A DNA stretch of 64,000 nucleotides from Corbicula japonica (taxonomy: Eukaryota > Mollusca > Bivalvia > Venerida > Cyrenidae): the NCBI GenBank assembly GCA_038501625.1, contig JAZAYU010000217.1:295001-359000 (forward strand), given 5' to 3'. The notes beneath the pieces were generated by a model. The model made no database searches, was not told the origin of the DNA, and saw nothing but the letters and a program-made list of their open reading frames with translations. Both the position numbers and the translations under genes were made by a program. Of the stretch, positions 34,031-48,700 are shown piece after piece. Numbering within the stretch: position 1 is the first letter of the stretch; each line of letters opens with the position of its first letter.

Positions 34031-36475
34031 GCAGTCGGAATTCTATTAGTTGAAGCGGAACTTGAATGTACAATTCTATGTTGGAAAAATTGGCGGCGCA
34101 CTTATAATTCAAATTTGCACAGTAGTTGTCTTACTTTTAACAAAATGCGTTAAAATATCACTAAGTCTTTAAGTACTTATTAGATTTTCCACAGTTATAT
34201 GACAAAAAAACCCATACAAATCTTAACGTCCAATATAGAACTTGCACGGTGAAAGGTACATTCGCGCACCATTATTCAAGGCTAGAATGTGTTTCTAAAT
34301 TTTGATATTGTTAAGCGTCAAAATACATCCGAGGCTGTCCGAAGAATAGCCTGGGTGGTCAAAGATTACTCATTGGACAAAGCTGCTGACAGGCGTTGAC
34401 AATGGTGCGTCTACAAAAAGGCATTTTTGATTTTGTGCTTCGCACAATTTGCATATTATTCAAGGGTTTTTAAGGCATTTCGTGAGTCCATCTGTGACAG
34501 TAATTAACATCTAATATCAAAATTGCAATAATGCTGTAATTTTGTTTTAAAAATATCTACAAAAACGTATGATTGTAAATAGATTATTTCCCTAAAACGA
34601 CCTACACTTATCCGCTCGGAAGCTTAACTATTTAAATAATTAATAATCTTTTTTTAAAAAAATGCTGAGTTCGACTAATTAGTTTACATAAATTTAAAGG
34701 GAGGACTAACTGTTAAAACAAAATTGTCATTTCGAAAAACAATTACATTAACATAATATTCGTTCTTTATTTAACGATTATTCATATTATTGTTTATTGC
34801 ATCGATTCCATTTAGTTCATTTGCATAATCTATTTAAAAGACAAACTACCTGTATTATTACAGTTAAATTAAATACAGTTAATGCAAATTTCGTAATAGT
34901 AACAAAGCAATTTTGAAAATGCCTTTCTCAGTCAACCCATGTATAGTAGTTCCTACTCGATCGTGGTCAACTAACCCGAACTAATTTGTATGTAGTTGAA
35001 GCATTCAAAAATAATGCGCAGATTAAAAAATCGATAATCAATTTTATATTTATAATTAATAATTTATTTATAGTAAAACTAAAATATATGCAAGTAACAT
35101 ATTTGTTTTGTTTTCTTGTGTTCATCTGATTAAATGATTGTCTTTGACAAACTTGTGACAGTTATAAAACCTTGAGCTTTTCCATAAAAACGCGTGTCTT
35201 TTGACACGTGTCTTTTAAGGGTTTTGTCATTCACAGAATTTTCAGATGACTTACAAAAATGACGTTACATAGTTGAGCACATGAATTACATATTCAGCAT
35301 ATACCGCAGCAATGTATATGAAATTATTATCAATACACATGTCAATTACTAGGAATGCATTAATTTGTTTGGTCTACGCATGTGTAAAATCTGCCAAATA
35401 AACACAAGCTGAACTTCGACGGAAATATGTGTAGATCTGGCAGAAATTACACACGAATAAATGCCTTATTTATCTTCCTTTGAAAGAATATCAGAACCTG
35501 TCACAGTTGGATTTTTTAAATTGAAGCTGTGCTATAAATTTATAATGAATGATTTTAAAACAGAAAAGCATAAACACACATATAAGTTAAGAGATAGTTG
35601 CGTAAGATCAGCTCCACAGGTCTGTGTTTCCTGCAAAATACAAAAATAATACATTTATAATAATGTATACATGTTCAAGTAAAAGAACTAACATCAGATC
35701 TCCAAGTTAAATAAATCGGGATAAGTGATAAACAAGCTATGGAGATCAGATATCATGACTAAATTATGACAAGAGATCTTAAAGTTTACCTAACTGCTCC
35801 GTTCTGTTTCTCATTCGATTATTTATCGTATACAGAAAAAACTCACGACTTTTTCTTGACTCATGATACTTTTTCATATTGGATGGCAGAAATATGATTG
35901 CCTTGGTGAATTCATTTCAATCAATTCATTTACTTACATTTTCAAACCTATCAAAACACTTGAAGACTTTATCTGACTTTGTTCTGTTGCCATTTAGGCA
36001 CTGCTCCGCCTCTGTATGTAAGAAACTGTTAAGGAACACATATGTTTGTTATAACGTTACAAATAAAAAGGGAACTTTTAAAACTTTTCCCAGACTAACT
36101 CATTCATGGCAAAGATTAAGCATTTGCTTAATAAAATAAAATTAATAGTTAGTAACAATTACTTTGACCACGAAGTTACGGTCTTGAATGTCTACATATT
36201 ATTTGCATTCAAGTTCATGGTTACTAAAGTGATAATTCGTACAAGAAAATATAATGTTTTGCAACAGTGAACTTTATCAAGAAGTTATGAACTAAAATTT
36301 ATGTGCGGATTAAAATTATCTGAATATACCTCTTTACGCCCAATCGTTAAACCACGCCGAACTTCACCTTAATTTAATGATGCATATATTAACACATTTC
36401 AAGCGTTTAGTCAACAAGAAAAATAAATTCAAACGTAAAGGTAATAAAATAAGTGACTATTGGACGTCAACATAA

Positions 36476-36555
36476 ACGTTCACGCGCTAGCTTTCATGTA
36501 ATTTCTCTTTACACCGACGTTCACGCGCTAGCTTTCATGTGATTTCTTTTTGCCT
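36476..36555 (+). repeat. 41-bp tandem duplication
   Basis: Two copies of ACGTTCACGCGCTAGCTTTC plus ATGT(A/G)ATTTCT, period 41. Confidence 0.9.
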
Positions 36556-36615
36556 ACTATATTCGCAGGCGACACACAAAGTTTCGACTAGCTTTTTAGA
36601 AAGCTTACACTTATT

Positions 36616-36748
36616 TCAAAGGATATAGTTAATCTCCTTGTGGACGAGCCCGAAATCGGCCGGCTGGTAATCAGGACAAGTTTCACACGTATTTGACGTG
36701 ACAATTAGCAGCAGATTGGTGTCACGCACCCACGAGACTGAGTATGGT
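36616..36748 (-). CDS. alpha2delta last recognised exon (residues 685-728) and TGA
   Basis: Encodes [20 protein letters not shown], then [20 protein letters not shown] and NYIL followed by TGA (36616-36618). TNLLLIV and the CxxC match the family's C-terminal strand. The usual acceptor (ACAG, exon from 36756) would give an immediate frame stop. The second AG 8 nt downstream (CTAAG|ACC) keeps the frame and gives the family's spacing from S to TNL, so I use it. A GTGTAAGC donor-like site follows the TGA. Confidence 0.75.
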
Positions 36749-39700
36749 CTTAGACACTGTAAAAATACCAGACAAGCAAGATTAAGCATGTCTTTCGTTA
36801 TAATATCATTTTTCCCTCAATCCACTCAGTAACATTGTATTAAACACAACACATCACAATTTAAATTTCAATATTAAATTGCAATTTGGAACCGTAGCAC
36901 TTGGGTAACTAATGAAATTTATCAATTTCTACAATTCATTCTAACATATCTCATTTTTTACAACTAATTATTATATTTTATCTCAATAACTAATAATTCA
37001 TAACATTAATGTCATACAACAATTCCACAATTACAGATCCGATTACAATCTTCCAATACTTTATTTGCATTTACTTCCTAATTTTGAACGATGGAATTAT
37101 TGATGTAAACCTGTCGGTTACCCAAAGCAGAATAACTTACACACAATATTAATCGCACGAAAAATCGTACTGATGTCACGATTTAGTGACCATCTTAACA
37201 GTGACTGCGTAACCTTAAGGGAAAATAATTTCTTTCTAATTCGTTCCCCAAACGAAATAAATTATATTTTTCTTTCACCATTAGAGTAAATATAACATGA
37301 AACTTAGGGCTGTAAATAATAAAACTTTAACCGCTGTGTTGCTTTGCAGGCTGGATAAGCCCTCATGCAGTTTCTATTTTACTTAATTCATATGCCATTA
37401 AAACAAACTTTCTGGATCTGGCCGTTCCTGATATGAAAATTTCACTTTTTTTTATTTAACCTGTGTATCTTCAAAAGAATATCAAATAACTCATAGCGCC
37501 GATGTGCAATAATCAGGCCACTGTTTCAAGAAAACTAACACGTTACGTTTTCAATTTCATCTGAAAACTTGAACTATAACTTGGCAAATATAAATAAGAA
37601 TTTAAAAATACTTATCATGAATATTAGGAACGCATCCCACATCGGTACAACTGAAAAAAAGAAGAAATATTTAGCATGTTGATTTAATAAGGTAAAAAAA
37701 TGCGCTGAGATGTTAAAGGCATTTCTTAATAAATCGTCGACTATTTTAACTCCCCAAATTAAAACTGATGATATTTTAGCTATGTGATAGCTATGTGCAC
37801 AGTGCCAAAGATCATAAAACAAGTTAGAGACCAGTCTCCAATCTAAGGTATCTGATTGATCTCCAATCTAAGTTTTAGGGCCCAAGTCGATATCGGAGTT
37901 AATCCTGTCATCACATGGGCAAACAGTGTAGATCCTAATCAGCCGAAAATTGCCGAATTTCTACTGGTTCCAGAATTGTGTCTTATTTTTTAATGCAGAT
38001 TCACTAAAGAAACACTCGAACAAAACGACAAAGATTACATTTGCTGAGATTTGTTTCATGTTACTGTTTATGACCACCGATGTGTATGTAGATGAAATAA
38101 TTGCACTTAACAATATATTATTAGTCTTCACCACAATTTTCTGTCCAATCACTGGTTCATAATTTTAATATACTGGGCCCTTTGTCTATTACCACTACAT
38201 GTTTCAACCACTAAATTATTTAGTGTCTGTTCAGTGCAAAATATTCATAATATTATGACGTCATGAATGATAGTTGCAAGGTAAAACTATGGTGATCACT
38301 AAGTTTCGTAATGGTTTCTTTATTGTTACAGCTTCACTTAATATATACACTGAATATAATTTACAGAAAACAAATAAACAATGTAATATTATTTTACTTA
38401 TTGAAATTAAAAATAAACAGGGTTAGCAGAATAGGGGTCTCAAAATATAAAAATGTGGACTCACTGTGAATAATCATACTGGCACTCGCGGAGGTCGCCC
38501 TGGATATTCGGTTTGGCCTTTGTTAAATCAGCCCTGTATAACTTAAATGACTTATGACATGGACGGTACCCTGCAATAGAACAAAACGAAATGGTTATTT
38601 TTTCAACACTGGTAAAATGAATAAATAAAATAAATATACAAATCAATATTAAATAAATAAATAAATAAAAAAATAAAAAAATAAATAAATAAATTAATTA
38701 ATTTATTAATTAATTAACTAACTAATTAATTAATTAATTAAAATAACGAACACATACAAAAAATAAATATATTTATTAATAAATGAATAAATTAATAAAT
38801 CAGTAATTAAAAAAATAAAAATAAGCAAATATATGATAATGTCTTGCAAGCATTATTAATTATTTTATGTACTATTTTCTGTACGTGTATTTTGAAATCA
38901 TTGTAATTATTTCATACTAAAATAAATCTAAATATATCTAAATCTAAATCTCTCTTCTTGAAAGAAAAAGCCTGAAGAAATGTTTGTGACAATAACAACT
39001 GAAGAAGGCCAATGGTCAAAACTTGAAATAAAGAGTTTGAATAAATATGTTGTATTTACATATGGAGATGTATAGGTAACCGCAAGAACATACAAAAAAG
39101 GAATTTACGCCTAGCATACCATGATAGATGCAAAGGGATGTTTGAAAGCCACCAAATGGACAAACTCATCATCAGTATCCCCCAAAACTGATAGTTAAAG
39201 AATGCCTTTATACCGTCAACCAGAATTATAGATCTTCTGCATGGTATGAAATTAGCATATTTGGTCAAAGACCACCAAATGCGGTAATTTCAGATTAATA
39301 CTCCATGTTCAGCGGTGTATGGTCCCCAGATAAAAGAATAGGTTTGCCCTAAACGAGAAAACAATGGGCGGAACCAAGCAGAATAGAATTTTGACAGGGG
39401 ATCTTAGAATATAAATTCTGCATATCACAGACAACGCCAAAGGCAAAATTTAAAAAGCAGGAATTATATACTTGGGGGTGATTGAACAATATTCAAATCT
39501 ATATTGGCTGGGAAATTGAAACCACCAATCTCAAAACTCGCCGAAATAATAAAATAAAGGTAATTTTAGAAGTACTATTAACACATTACATAAGTATCGT
39601 GCTCAACGACCTACAAAGGACGTAATTGATTGAATGTACGGGGAGACTTTAGATCAATCTTATTTGAAAGTATCTTATGAAATGTATGAAAAGTATAATT

Positions 39701-42700
39701 ATGAAAATCATTTTTTCATTTTTGAAACCCCCAAAAACTTTTCTTAATTCTCTTTAGTTTTGGCCAATGAATCTTTGAAAATAAAGTAAGCCCAAATCAT
39801 CCCTAGATAAAATATCCAATCCGCGCAGGCTTTTCTATTAACTGTCATATGAATTTTAACCATCTTGAGAAATTATCGAAACTGATGATAACTCCACTGA
39901 ATGATACAAAACAAGTAAACATCACCTATAATTTTCTTGGAGTCAGTGATGGGCGCACACAACATCTTGATGTCGTTATACGACATCCTCTCACTGGGAG
40001 TTAAATCGACATAGTCATAATCTCCAATCTGTTCACAGTCTTGTTCTGACATTCTGTCTGAAAACAGATGAACATTATTATTCCAGTTTAAAAGTGCACG
40101 GTCACATAATTATATTATAAGGACGAAATAATTGTTTTCAAATATCAAAATTCATGAACTTAACTATAGACGTCTAATAAGCAAAGTAAATGTGATGAAA
40201 CAGTCTTACACAGTCAACCTACAAGTAAATATATTTTAAGCCAAAACTGTTATAGCCTTACTGAAGGAGTACAATTCGACCTCTTTAACCGCTTATCTTC
40301 AGACTTAGCGAAAAAGCTTATACGTATCTTAATTTCTTAAAATAACGATTATAGACTTAGTCCAATAGAGAACCTAAGGATCTTGAACAGTAAAAACCTT
40401 TCTGACTTACTATCAGCAGCAACAACACTGTGGAAGTTCTGCACAAGCGATCGGAGGCTGAATTCGGACATGAATCTACAAGAAAATAAGTTTAATATCT
40501 GAATATCTGATGTGCTAAAATGCATTACAAATAAACGAAAAACAATAATGAGAAATGTAAACCTTTTTTGAAAACATTCAAAAGGGATCAAAGCAGATTT
40601 TGACAATTTATACCTGAAGAAAGTTGTGTTCAAATGTTATTCTGAAATTAATCCGCGATATATCTGACCTTAGGTCAGTAACTTATTTATATCCACTTCA
40701 ATAATAATTAAGTCGAAAAGCATACTCACAAAAATAATTCAGTGATAGTCCAAAACAAACCATTGAAAACGGCTTTAATTGGCTGAAAAGAGAAAGATGC
40801 ATGCGATGATGACTATAGTTTTATACAAAGGATGAAAAAAGATCTTTGAAAGGCTCCAAACGACACAAATCAGAATATTGCAATCTCGTTTTGATTGTGC
40901 ATGTTCATAGGCAGTAATGGAAATGCATATTATGGTTTACGCTTTCTAGCCCCAGATTGAGCGCATCTTAATTTTTACACAATTAAAAGTATCTTGCTCA
41001 ACGGCCTTCGAAGGCTTGTATAATTGACAACAACACTGACTGAATATACGGGAAAACGTTTTAGAGCCGCCACACGCTACTGTGATTAAATAGATTAAAA
41101 AACTTTGAAAGCCACCAAACATGACACAATTTTGCAGGTTTAAAATAGATAAAACGTATAGATTTCTCATATTTAGAACAATACAAAAAACATCGAAAAA
41201 CTGCCGATTGTCGGAGGCATAAACATATTTTAAAATAGTTCTATTGAGCAAACTGTCAGATTACGTGGGACACAAACTCTCAACCAGATACTGATTATAT
41301 TGAGATAATGCTTATTGTACCATTGAGCTAATATTTATTCTATTAAGAAATACATATTTTATTGAGCAGACACTAATTCTTGGGGCATATACTCATTCTA
41401 TATAACAGATTTCTTTTTTCTACTTATGCTTGTTTTTAAGCATATACTCAGCTTACATTGAGCAAATTTGTAGCACTACTTGTCCTCTTATCGGCGTTCT
41501 TGATTTCACACATAGCCTGATAATCCGTTAAGTTGTACCTGAAAATAGTAAACATAGCCGAATAATCAGTGATTTTGAAAACTGAAAAAATGTATATGAA
41601 TCTGTGGTCCGGTATGCAAACAAAAATACCAAATACCAAAAGGTCCGATATGAATTTGTTTAATTCTTTAATTTTTAATGACATGAAGATTCTTTCGGTT
41701 TCAAGCGCTTGCCTTTTGGACGGATAATCTCTCCAGCAAAATTTCAGATGTAAGTTTCTAGAATGATACCACAACTTTTCAAATTGGAAAATATTGATCA
41801 AACGGAATGACTACATGACTACATAAATTATATGTATTAAAATGGGCAATAAGTATAAATTGAGCTTTATAAAACAAAATTGAGATAAGGCGGGACCGTC
41901 CGACAGGCGGACGGACGGACAACGAGCGCGAGTCCTGTATAGCTCTGAGAAACTTAGTTTTCGGCGTAATAATAAGGATAGAAGTACAAAACAAAAACAT
42001 ACAAAGCCTTTTTTTATCTAACACATAAAACTTTGAAACACATAAAAATGTTTTAAGAACTTACCCTATAAATACTCCCCGATATACTAACTCTGCCATC
42101 ACATGATTTTCGATCTCGCCAAAGAATTTTCCAACTTGTTCACTTGGATTTTTAGATGCCATAACGTAACCATGATTGTCCACCAAATAACAGTTAATGC
42201 TCTGAAATGTAGAAAAAGTTTAAAAATGTCTTTCTATGAACACATAACGTCAAATATTTGGTGATTTGATGTCACTCCTGTAAGCTCTTAAACATAACCC
42301 TTTTCCTAGGGAAATATATTTTTTTATTTAAAGGTTTTGCAGTGAATTATATACGTTTGGTGAAATAAAACTTGGTATAATTCTGTTTTTAAATTGTGGA
42401 TTAATTTATTTTCACTGTTTTTATTCACCATAGTACCAATACGCACGTAAAACGGACTCATGTTAAGGGACATGACGTCACGCCGGTAACAAAGGTTTTG
42501 GTCCCATTTTTTAATTTGTTTTTTGTAAAATTCACGAAAATTATGCATTTAAACATAAAATCAAGAGGAAATCAATTTCTAACCGGTGATTGAAAGCAAT
42601 ATAAATATGTTACTCGTTTGCTCAGGAATACATTAATTTATACGTTCATTCATGCTTATTAAGCTCGTGAAAATTCGAATTCCGAAGCTCACTTGGTGAA

Positions 42701-45700
42701 ATTAATTTTTATCTAACACTGAACAAAATAGCCTATTTAAATTCGTTGGCAAGAATTTTCGTGGGTTTTATTCTCATTGGTTTTCTTCTTCGTGGTTTGC
42801 TGTTTTCAGAAAGTAAGTTTTTGCACAATTACATTCTTCGTTTATATTCGACAATGGATTATTTCACCAAATCCGCGAAAAGTTGTATCCATTGATTAAT
42901 TATACATTGTTTTGCTCTTACGTCGAGTAATTATCTCTGATTAACCAATATTCGATTAAATAATTAGCTTTTGTCGACTGATTACAATGTAAAATCGTTT
43001 TAATTTTTTTTTTTAAATCCTGGTTACACCGTTTATATCCTAGTCCAGTGTTACGAGTGAAATAAAAAATATTTTATATTGTATAACAAATGCATATTTA
43101 AAATATATATTATTCATAATAAATTTTAAAACAAAACAGTCATATTTCAGAAGCCTAAGCATATCTTATTTTAACCCGTTTATTCAGTTTTTAAAGTGGT
43201 CTACATGTTTTAAAACTTGTTTTTTAGTTTTTTTAACAAACATAAATCAAGGAATGCATGCAATTTTGTCGTAACTTATTTTTATAATAATGTAGTGAAG
43301 ACAGTCTTTCATGCAATCCTCGAATTGCTTTTTTACAAAAAACTATCTTGTTAAAAATATAATGGCTATGCAGGTACCTCATTTTTGCAAGAACATATCT
43401 GGTCCTGGCAAGTTCTCGAAAACGTCGATTCGTTAAATATCCTTTCAAATCTAAGATACTTCATCTGCAAGCCAACGACAGAAAATACATCTGGGACTCC
43501 GACCAACTTCTCAGGATCGCGGGTGATTGGTGCACTCGCTGTGACTATGCCGTTGGTAACATTGAAACCTGTTCATTTAAAAATTGTTAAAAAATCATGA
43601 ATGACAGTCCATACAAAATTCACTTCCCTACCATTTTTGTATGCTGTGAATATTTGTATATGTGAACTACTTTGTTCTTTTGGCTTCATTTTGATGTAAA
43701 CCTTTATAAATCTTGTATGGTGTTTTTATGAGCAAATCATTACTCGGCTTAATACGGGAGCATCATGCGAAAATGTTACATTTCAACGGTTGACGTCAAT
43801 TATTTTAATGTTTTAATTTTGTTATACGTTTGACTACAGATTTGCTATTTATACCGCAAAATGCCAAATACCCAATGTCGTTTGCCCAAGTTCTTGACAT
43901 CATATAAATGAATGATGTCAATTTCCCGAATACACCTTTTTGCCTGAAGTGTCCAAAATACCTTTTGTGACGAGAGGTATCGAGAATGTAAACGTATATC
44001 TCGGCTGATTGTCAAGCCTCTCAACACCCTCTATGGCTCGTCTATAGTAATCTGCTTCTAACGTGTTAGTGTTGTTGGATATAAACGTGCTAAAATATAT
44101 CATTATACTAAGAATCATTTAATATCCTGAACAAAATCATTATAATAAAGAATCTTTTATCCTGAATTATATCAGTAAACTTACTAGTAATCCTTTATCA
44201 TAAAATATATCAGTATAATATTAAAGTATCATTTATCCTGAAATATCTCAGTATACTAAATAAAGTAATCATTTATCCTGAAATATATCAGTTTACCTTT
44301 AAAAATATTTTTTTTATAAAAAACACTATTATACTAAATATTATTTATCCTGAAATTTATCAGTATACTTATAAAAGTAATAAATCCTGAAATATACCAG
44401 TATAGTAATTAAAGTAATTATGATTCCTGATATATATCAGTTTACTGATTAAAGTCACGAATAATCATTGAATATGTAATTATTTTAGATTATCATTTAT
44501 TTAAAATAATTATAGGATCCTTGTCATACGTATACGAATAACAGAATCAGTTGCTATGTAAAAAACACAACCTTTTTATAGTATGCATTTACATTGCATT
44601 GTCACATGTTTAATGTGGAAAGATACATTTAGTTTTATTTTACATGGCTTTTTTTGCCACGGGAAGGCACCCATGTCCTATAATTTGGGGGAAAATAGCG
44701 TTATTTCTTCTCTGAAGTAGATTGAAAAAACCTGGTGAAAAGTTAATTTTGGAGGCAAACTGTGTGATTTTAGAGTAAGACAATTTCTTTACTCAGGGGA
44801 AGGCGCCTGTAAACGGCTCCTACTAATGAAGGAAAAAAAACTTTTATAATAATGATCACTTACGGGACGGACACATTCCTGTGGGTCATATATTTTGTCA
44901 GACCTCCTTTTGTTCCGATAAACAGTAGTTCAATATCGTCTCTGTAATAATAAAAATAAAAGCATTTTCCCCTGTTTAATCAGTTAACATTTATTCAATA
45001 TCGTCTGTGCAAGAAACAAAGTAGGGCGCGTCACAGGGAAAGTGACTTCCGGAAGTTGACGTTATTCCTTGAAATGACGTCATAAATTGAGCAGACGAAA
45101 TTGCTTATTATTGCATTTTGCTTTAGAATGAATTTTATTACAAAAGAGTAATTTATTTCAAGTACGTTCTAAATATATTGTAACAACTAAAATTCCAAAA
45201 AAAATAAAATAAAAAAAATAACGAAGTCACATTTTCCTGTGACGCGCCCAAAGTATAATAAACATAGACTATGTTATTATACTTAAATAAAATAATTTAT
45301 CAACAATTATTTGAATCGCATAATAATCCTGTTTAATTTCTTTTATAGTTTAGAGCTTGCTTGCGTGAAATAAGACAAAGATCTAACACGGACGAATAAA
45401 CGCATAATTGCAATGAAGTACAATGAAACCTCATTTAAGACCACCTATGAAACGTGAAAAAAAGTAGTGCAAAAACTGGGTGAGTATTTTCGGGTAGAAA
45501 CTAGTTCAACACTTTTTTAAGGACATCGAATAATGGTCATATTATCGAAATGGTAGTAATTTCATGTTGTGGCCAAGGTTATAAAACTGAGCATAGAAAC
45601 CAGTCTCAAATCTCAAGTATCTGATTGGCTGAAATGGCGACTGGTCTCCAATCTATAACCTTCAGCCTTGGTCTTTATGAGGGGTGTTACTGTAAAAAAA

Positions 45701-48700
45701 GCAAAATCTGCCGCTAACTGTGACACCTAAAGCAATTTCGCAGGAAAAAATATAGTAAATATAGCATAACACATAGTAACTGTAATAAATGTTGTCCCTA
45801 AAATTGTTATAAGCCATCAATGAAAAAAAGAAAAAAATAACGACAAGAAGGTTAAACATTTCTTACACAAAACAATGCAATAAAATGTATGTTGGTCCCC
45901 CCTACATGTAAACTACAAAATGTTTGTGCTTGTCGGTAAGTTTAAATTATAAATTTTGATACTGGATAACCCTTGCGAAACATCCTTTCGAAAAATACAC
46001 TGTTATCGAACTGAATTATTAATAAAATATTGAACATGCGTAAGAAAATCTAGTTGAACGCATGTATTTAATCAACGCTGTAACTCATTTAGAATAAAGG
46101 ATAATAAATGTATTATGTTTGAAATCTTATTTTGTCCCATTGAAAACGCTGCGTGGAGGTTGTATAAATAGATCGCTTTGCAGTGCATATTTAAGATTAT
46201 GAATGGTAATTTAGTTGCACAATTACAGGGGTCAAACCATGCTGTTGACAAGATGACAATTCTAAGGGTTACACAAATCTAAAAATGAAAGCGTACAAAT
46301 TACATTGAAATATTTGGTCGCTTAATCGGCCATCGAATACGAAATTGATAAAATGAACCTGGAAAGTTAAAAAAATGTTTGACAAGCTGCCTTTACTCGA
46401 GTGTTCGGTTGAATCCACATGATTCAACTGAGAACGCCCGAAACGCATCAGTTTCAAACTATTCTGGGGAAGCATGCCGCTAGACCATATAGCACAATTA
46501 TGAATCACATTAGTAGAGTGTTGGCTATGCCCTTTTGATAACAGGATCCCTTTTTTGAATGAAATATAATATCATGGCAAAAAAGACTAAGCTGAAATAC
46601 AACGGTTAGCAAAAACAACATTATAAAAAGAAGGAAAAATATGTAACAGTTTAAATTATCACTGGGCTGCATTCCATGTGTTTATATTTTTACCTTGAGA
46701 AAGTTTCATTTATACTTTGCAAGTCGATCTTGTGGCACCCGTTTGAACTGAGTAAGATAAAAATGAAATGAGGCAAGTTCTTATATTTCAACCAGGCGTC
46801 CAGTCATTCCTCTGCCATTCGGCATTCGGAAATTTTATTTGCATGTACATGGACGTTATTCTTATTTAAACATTCAAGACAATTATGCAAGAAAATAATG
46901 TATTTGCAATCAAGCTGATGTAACTACGGATGTAGAATTCATAAAAAGAAAATTTCGTGATTTTACAATAGAAACAATTTTCGTGGACGTTTTAATTTTC
47001 GTAAAACTAAATTTTCTAAACAAAGTTTCTGTTCTTGTTTATTTCGTGGTGGTTTTAAATTCGTCGATCGATCATTCCTCGAAATCCATGAAATTAATTA
47101 CCTTATTTATATCAATGATTTTACACTTTTCCAAAGTAAGCCGAAGATGGAAATTCTTCTATGTTCTATTCATTTTGCAAAGCATCTGTATTTTTATATG
47201 ATTAATAACAATTCAGTCTAGTTGACTGGTGTGATTGAAAAATCGATAATTCTAAAACAAAAACATATAAGGCAATGTCATGTGTAAATGCTATAAAAAG
47301 AAATATGTGTAAAGCGGTGAAGCATATTAGAGGTTTACGGCTCATGCGTAAAGCTTTACAAGAAGACAGAATGCGTGTTTATTTACTGAATAGTTGTTGC
47401 AAGATGAATACGTGTTGACTTTATACGTATAGTTCAATTTTGACCCGTGAGCTGTGACCTTTCGGACAAGTCCACTGTTTTAATACTAAATAGGTAAAGT
47501 GCGTCATTTCACAGAGTTACCGTTAAATTACTTTACTTATATGACATTAAAACCTGTTAAAAGCAACAGAAATTTATTCACGACGCAATAGCTCAGTGGA
47601 TAAGATCTCGGGCTATGATGCAAAAACATTGCATGTTCGAATCCAATTTAAGAAACTTTTCATTGTCTTTCATTTCCTTCTTATAATTTTAATTTAGTTC
47701 ATATGATATTATTTTTTAATAGTATTGAGCGGTTCTATCTTTATATTGTGCAACCCCCTTTTAATTTTGTTCATGTTCATTCCATTTTTAACAATATATT
47801 TTGTTGAGCAGCTTGCCCTGACCCCATACACCTCTTTACCAATGGAACGTTGACAATTGTGGAACATGGCGTTCTGTAAACTCTTGTTGTTACATTCTCT
47901 TTCTTTTATAATTTACATTATTCAAAACAACTTTGTACAATGTTTTGGCATTGCCCAAAAACTGTGTTTTGAATAAGCATCGATCGCGACAACCCGCTTG
48001 ATGAAAGATTACTCGAAATTTGTACGGTTTAATGCCATTTTGTCGGTTTCTACGTGAATGTATTGGAAAAAATGACAATAAAACCGAAAAATATGAAGTC
48101 TTTTCATGGGATTCGAACACACAACCCTTATGTAATATTACCAGAAATCAGAAGCGTTACTGCCACGGCCATGAAATCTTTAGATACGGGCCTGTACAAT
48201 TTCAACATAATGAGCCATGATGGGAATATCTAGCATCCCTATTTTGTGGAATATTCCAAAAATCTATATACAAAAGTACATTCACGGCTCAATGCGTAAA
48301 ATCGGACTATAGTTTCATAGGTGTTGGGAATGAGCAAAATGTAAAACAACAAAATCATTCGCTAAAAGAAACTTTATGTGGTCATAAACTACTTATTTTT
48401 ATTTAGATATATATTAAAACACTTGAAATGTGTTCCAATAAAATATAATAAACTAGGCATTCTTTTGTTGGTTTCCCTAAATGCTGTATTGTTCAGTGAA
48501 ATATCCATCTAATCCATCCACTTCTTTTCTCTAAGTCTCCATCTTATTTTAATTATTATAGTACTCATACCGTTATTTCATTAAGGTGACGACTTATAAA
48601 TATTACCTGTTGACCCTTGACCACAACTGATTTAACTTGATATTCTTCAGGCTTATCGTGTCGAAGATAAGGTAATTTATCAAATCTTCATCACCTGCAA

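Larger units (their letters stand above)
29690..36600. other. Gene-free stretch between the PEBP and alpha2delta genes
   Basis: The two genes are transcribed toward each other and this is their shared 3' space. It contains a family M MITE, the TIR element with tRNA-like modules, a 17-bp array and a 41-bp duplication, but no supported exon. A missing final alpha2delta exon encoding a membrane anchor could lie here on the minus strand; I looked for a DCGG-type motif and did not find it. Confidence 0.6.

Noticed and set aside
40411..41457. Direct splice from the 41457-41538 exon to the 40411-40475 exon
   Set aside because: The phases clash and give a stop; the 53-bp exon at 40730-40782 with proper GT-AG sites restores the frame.
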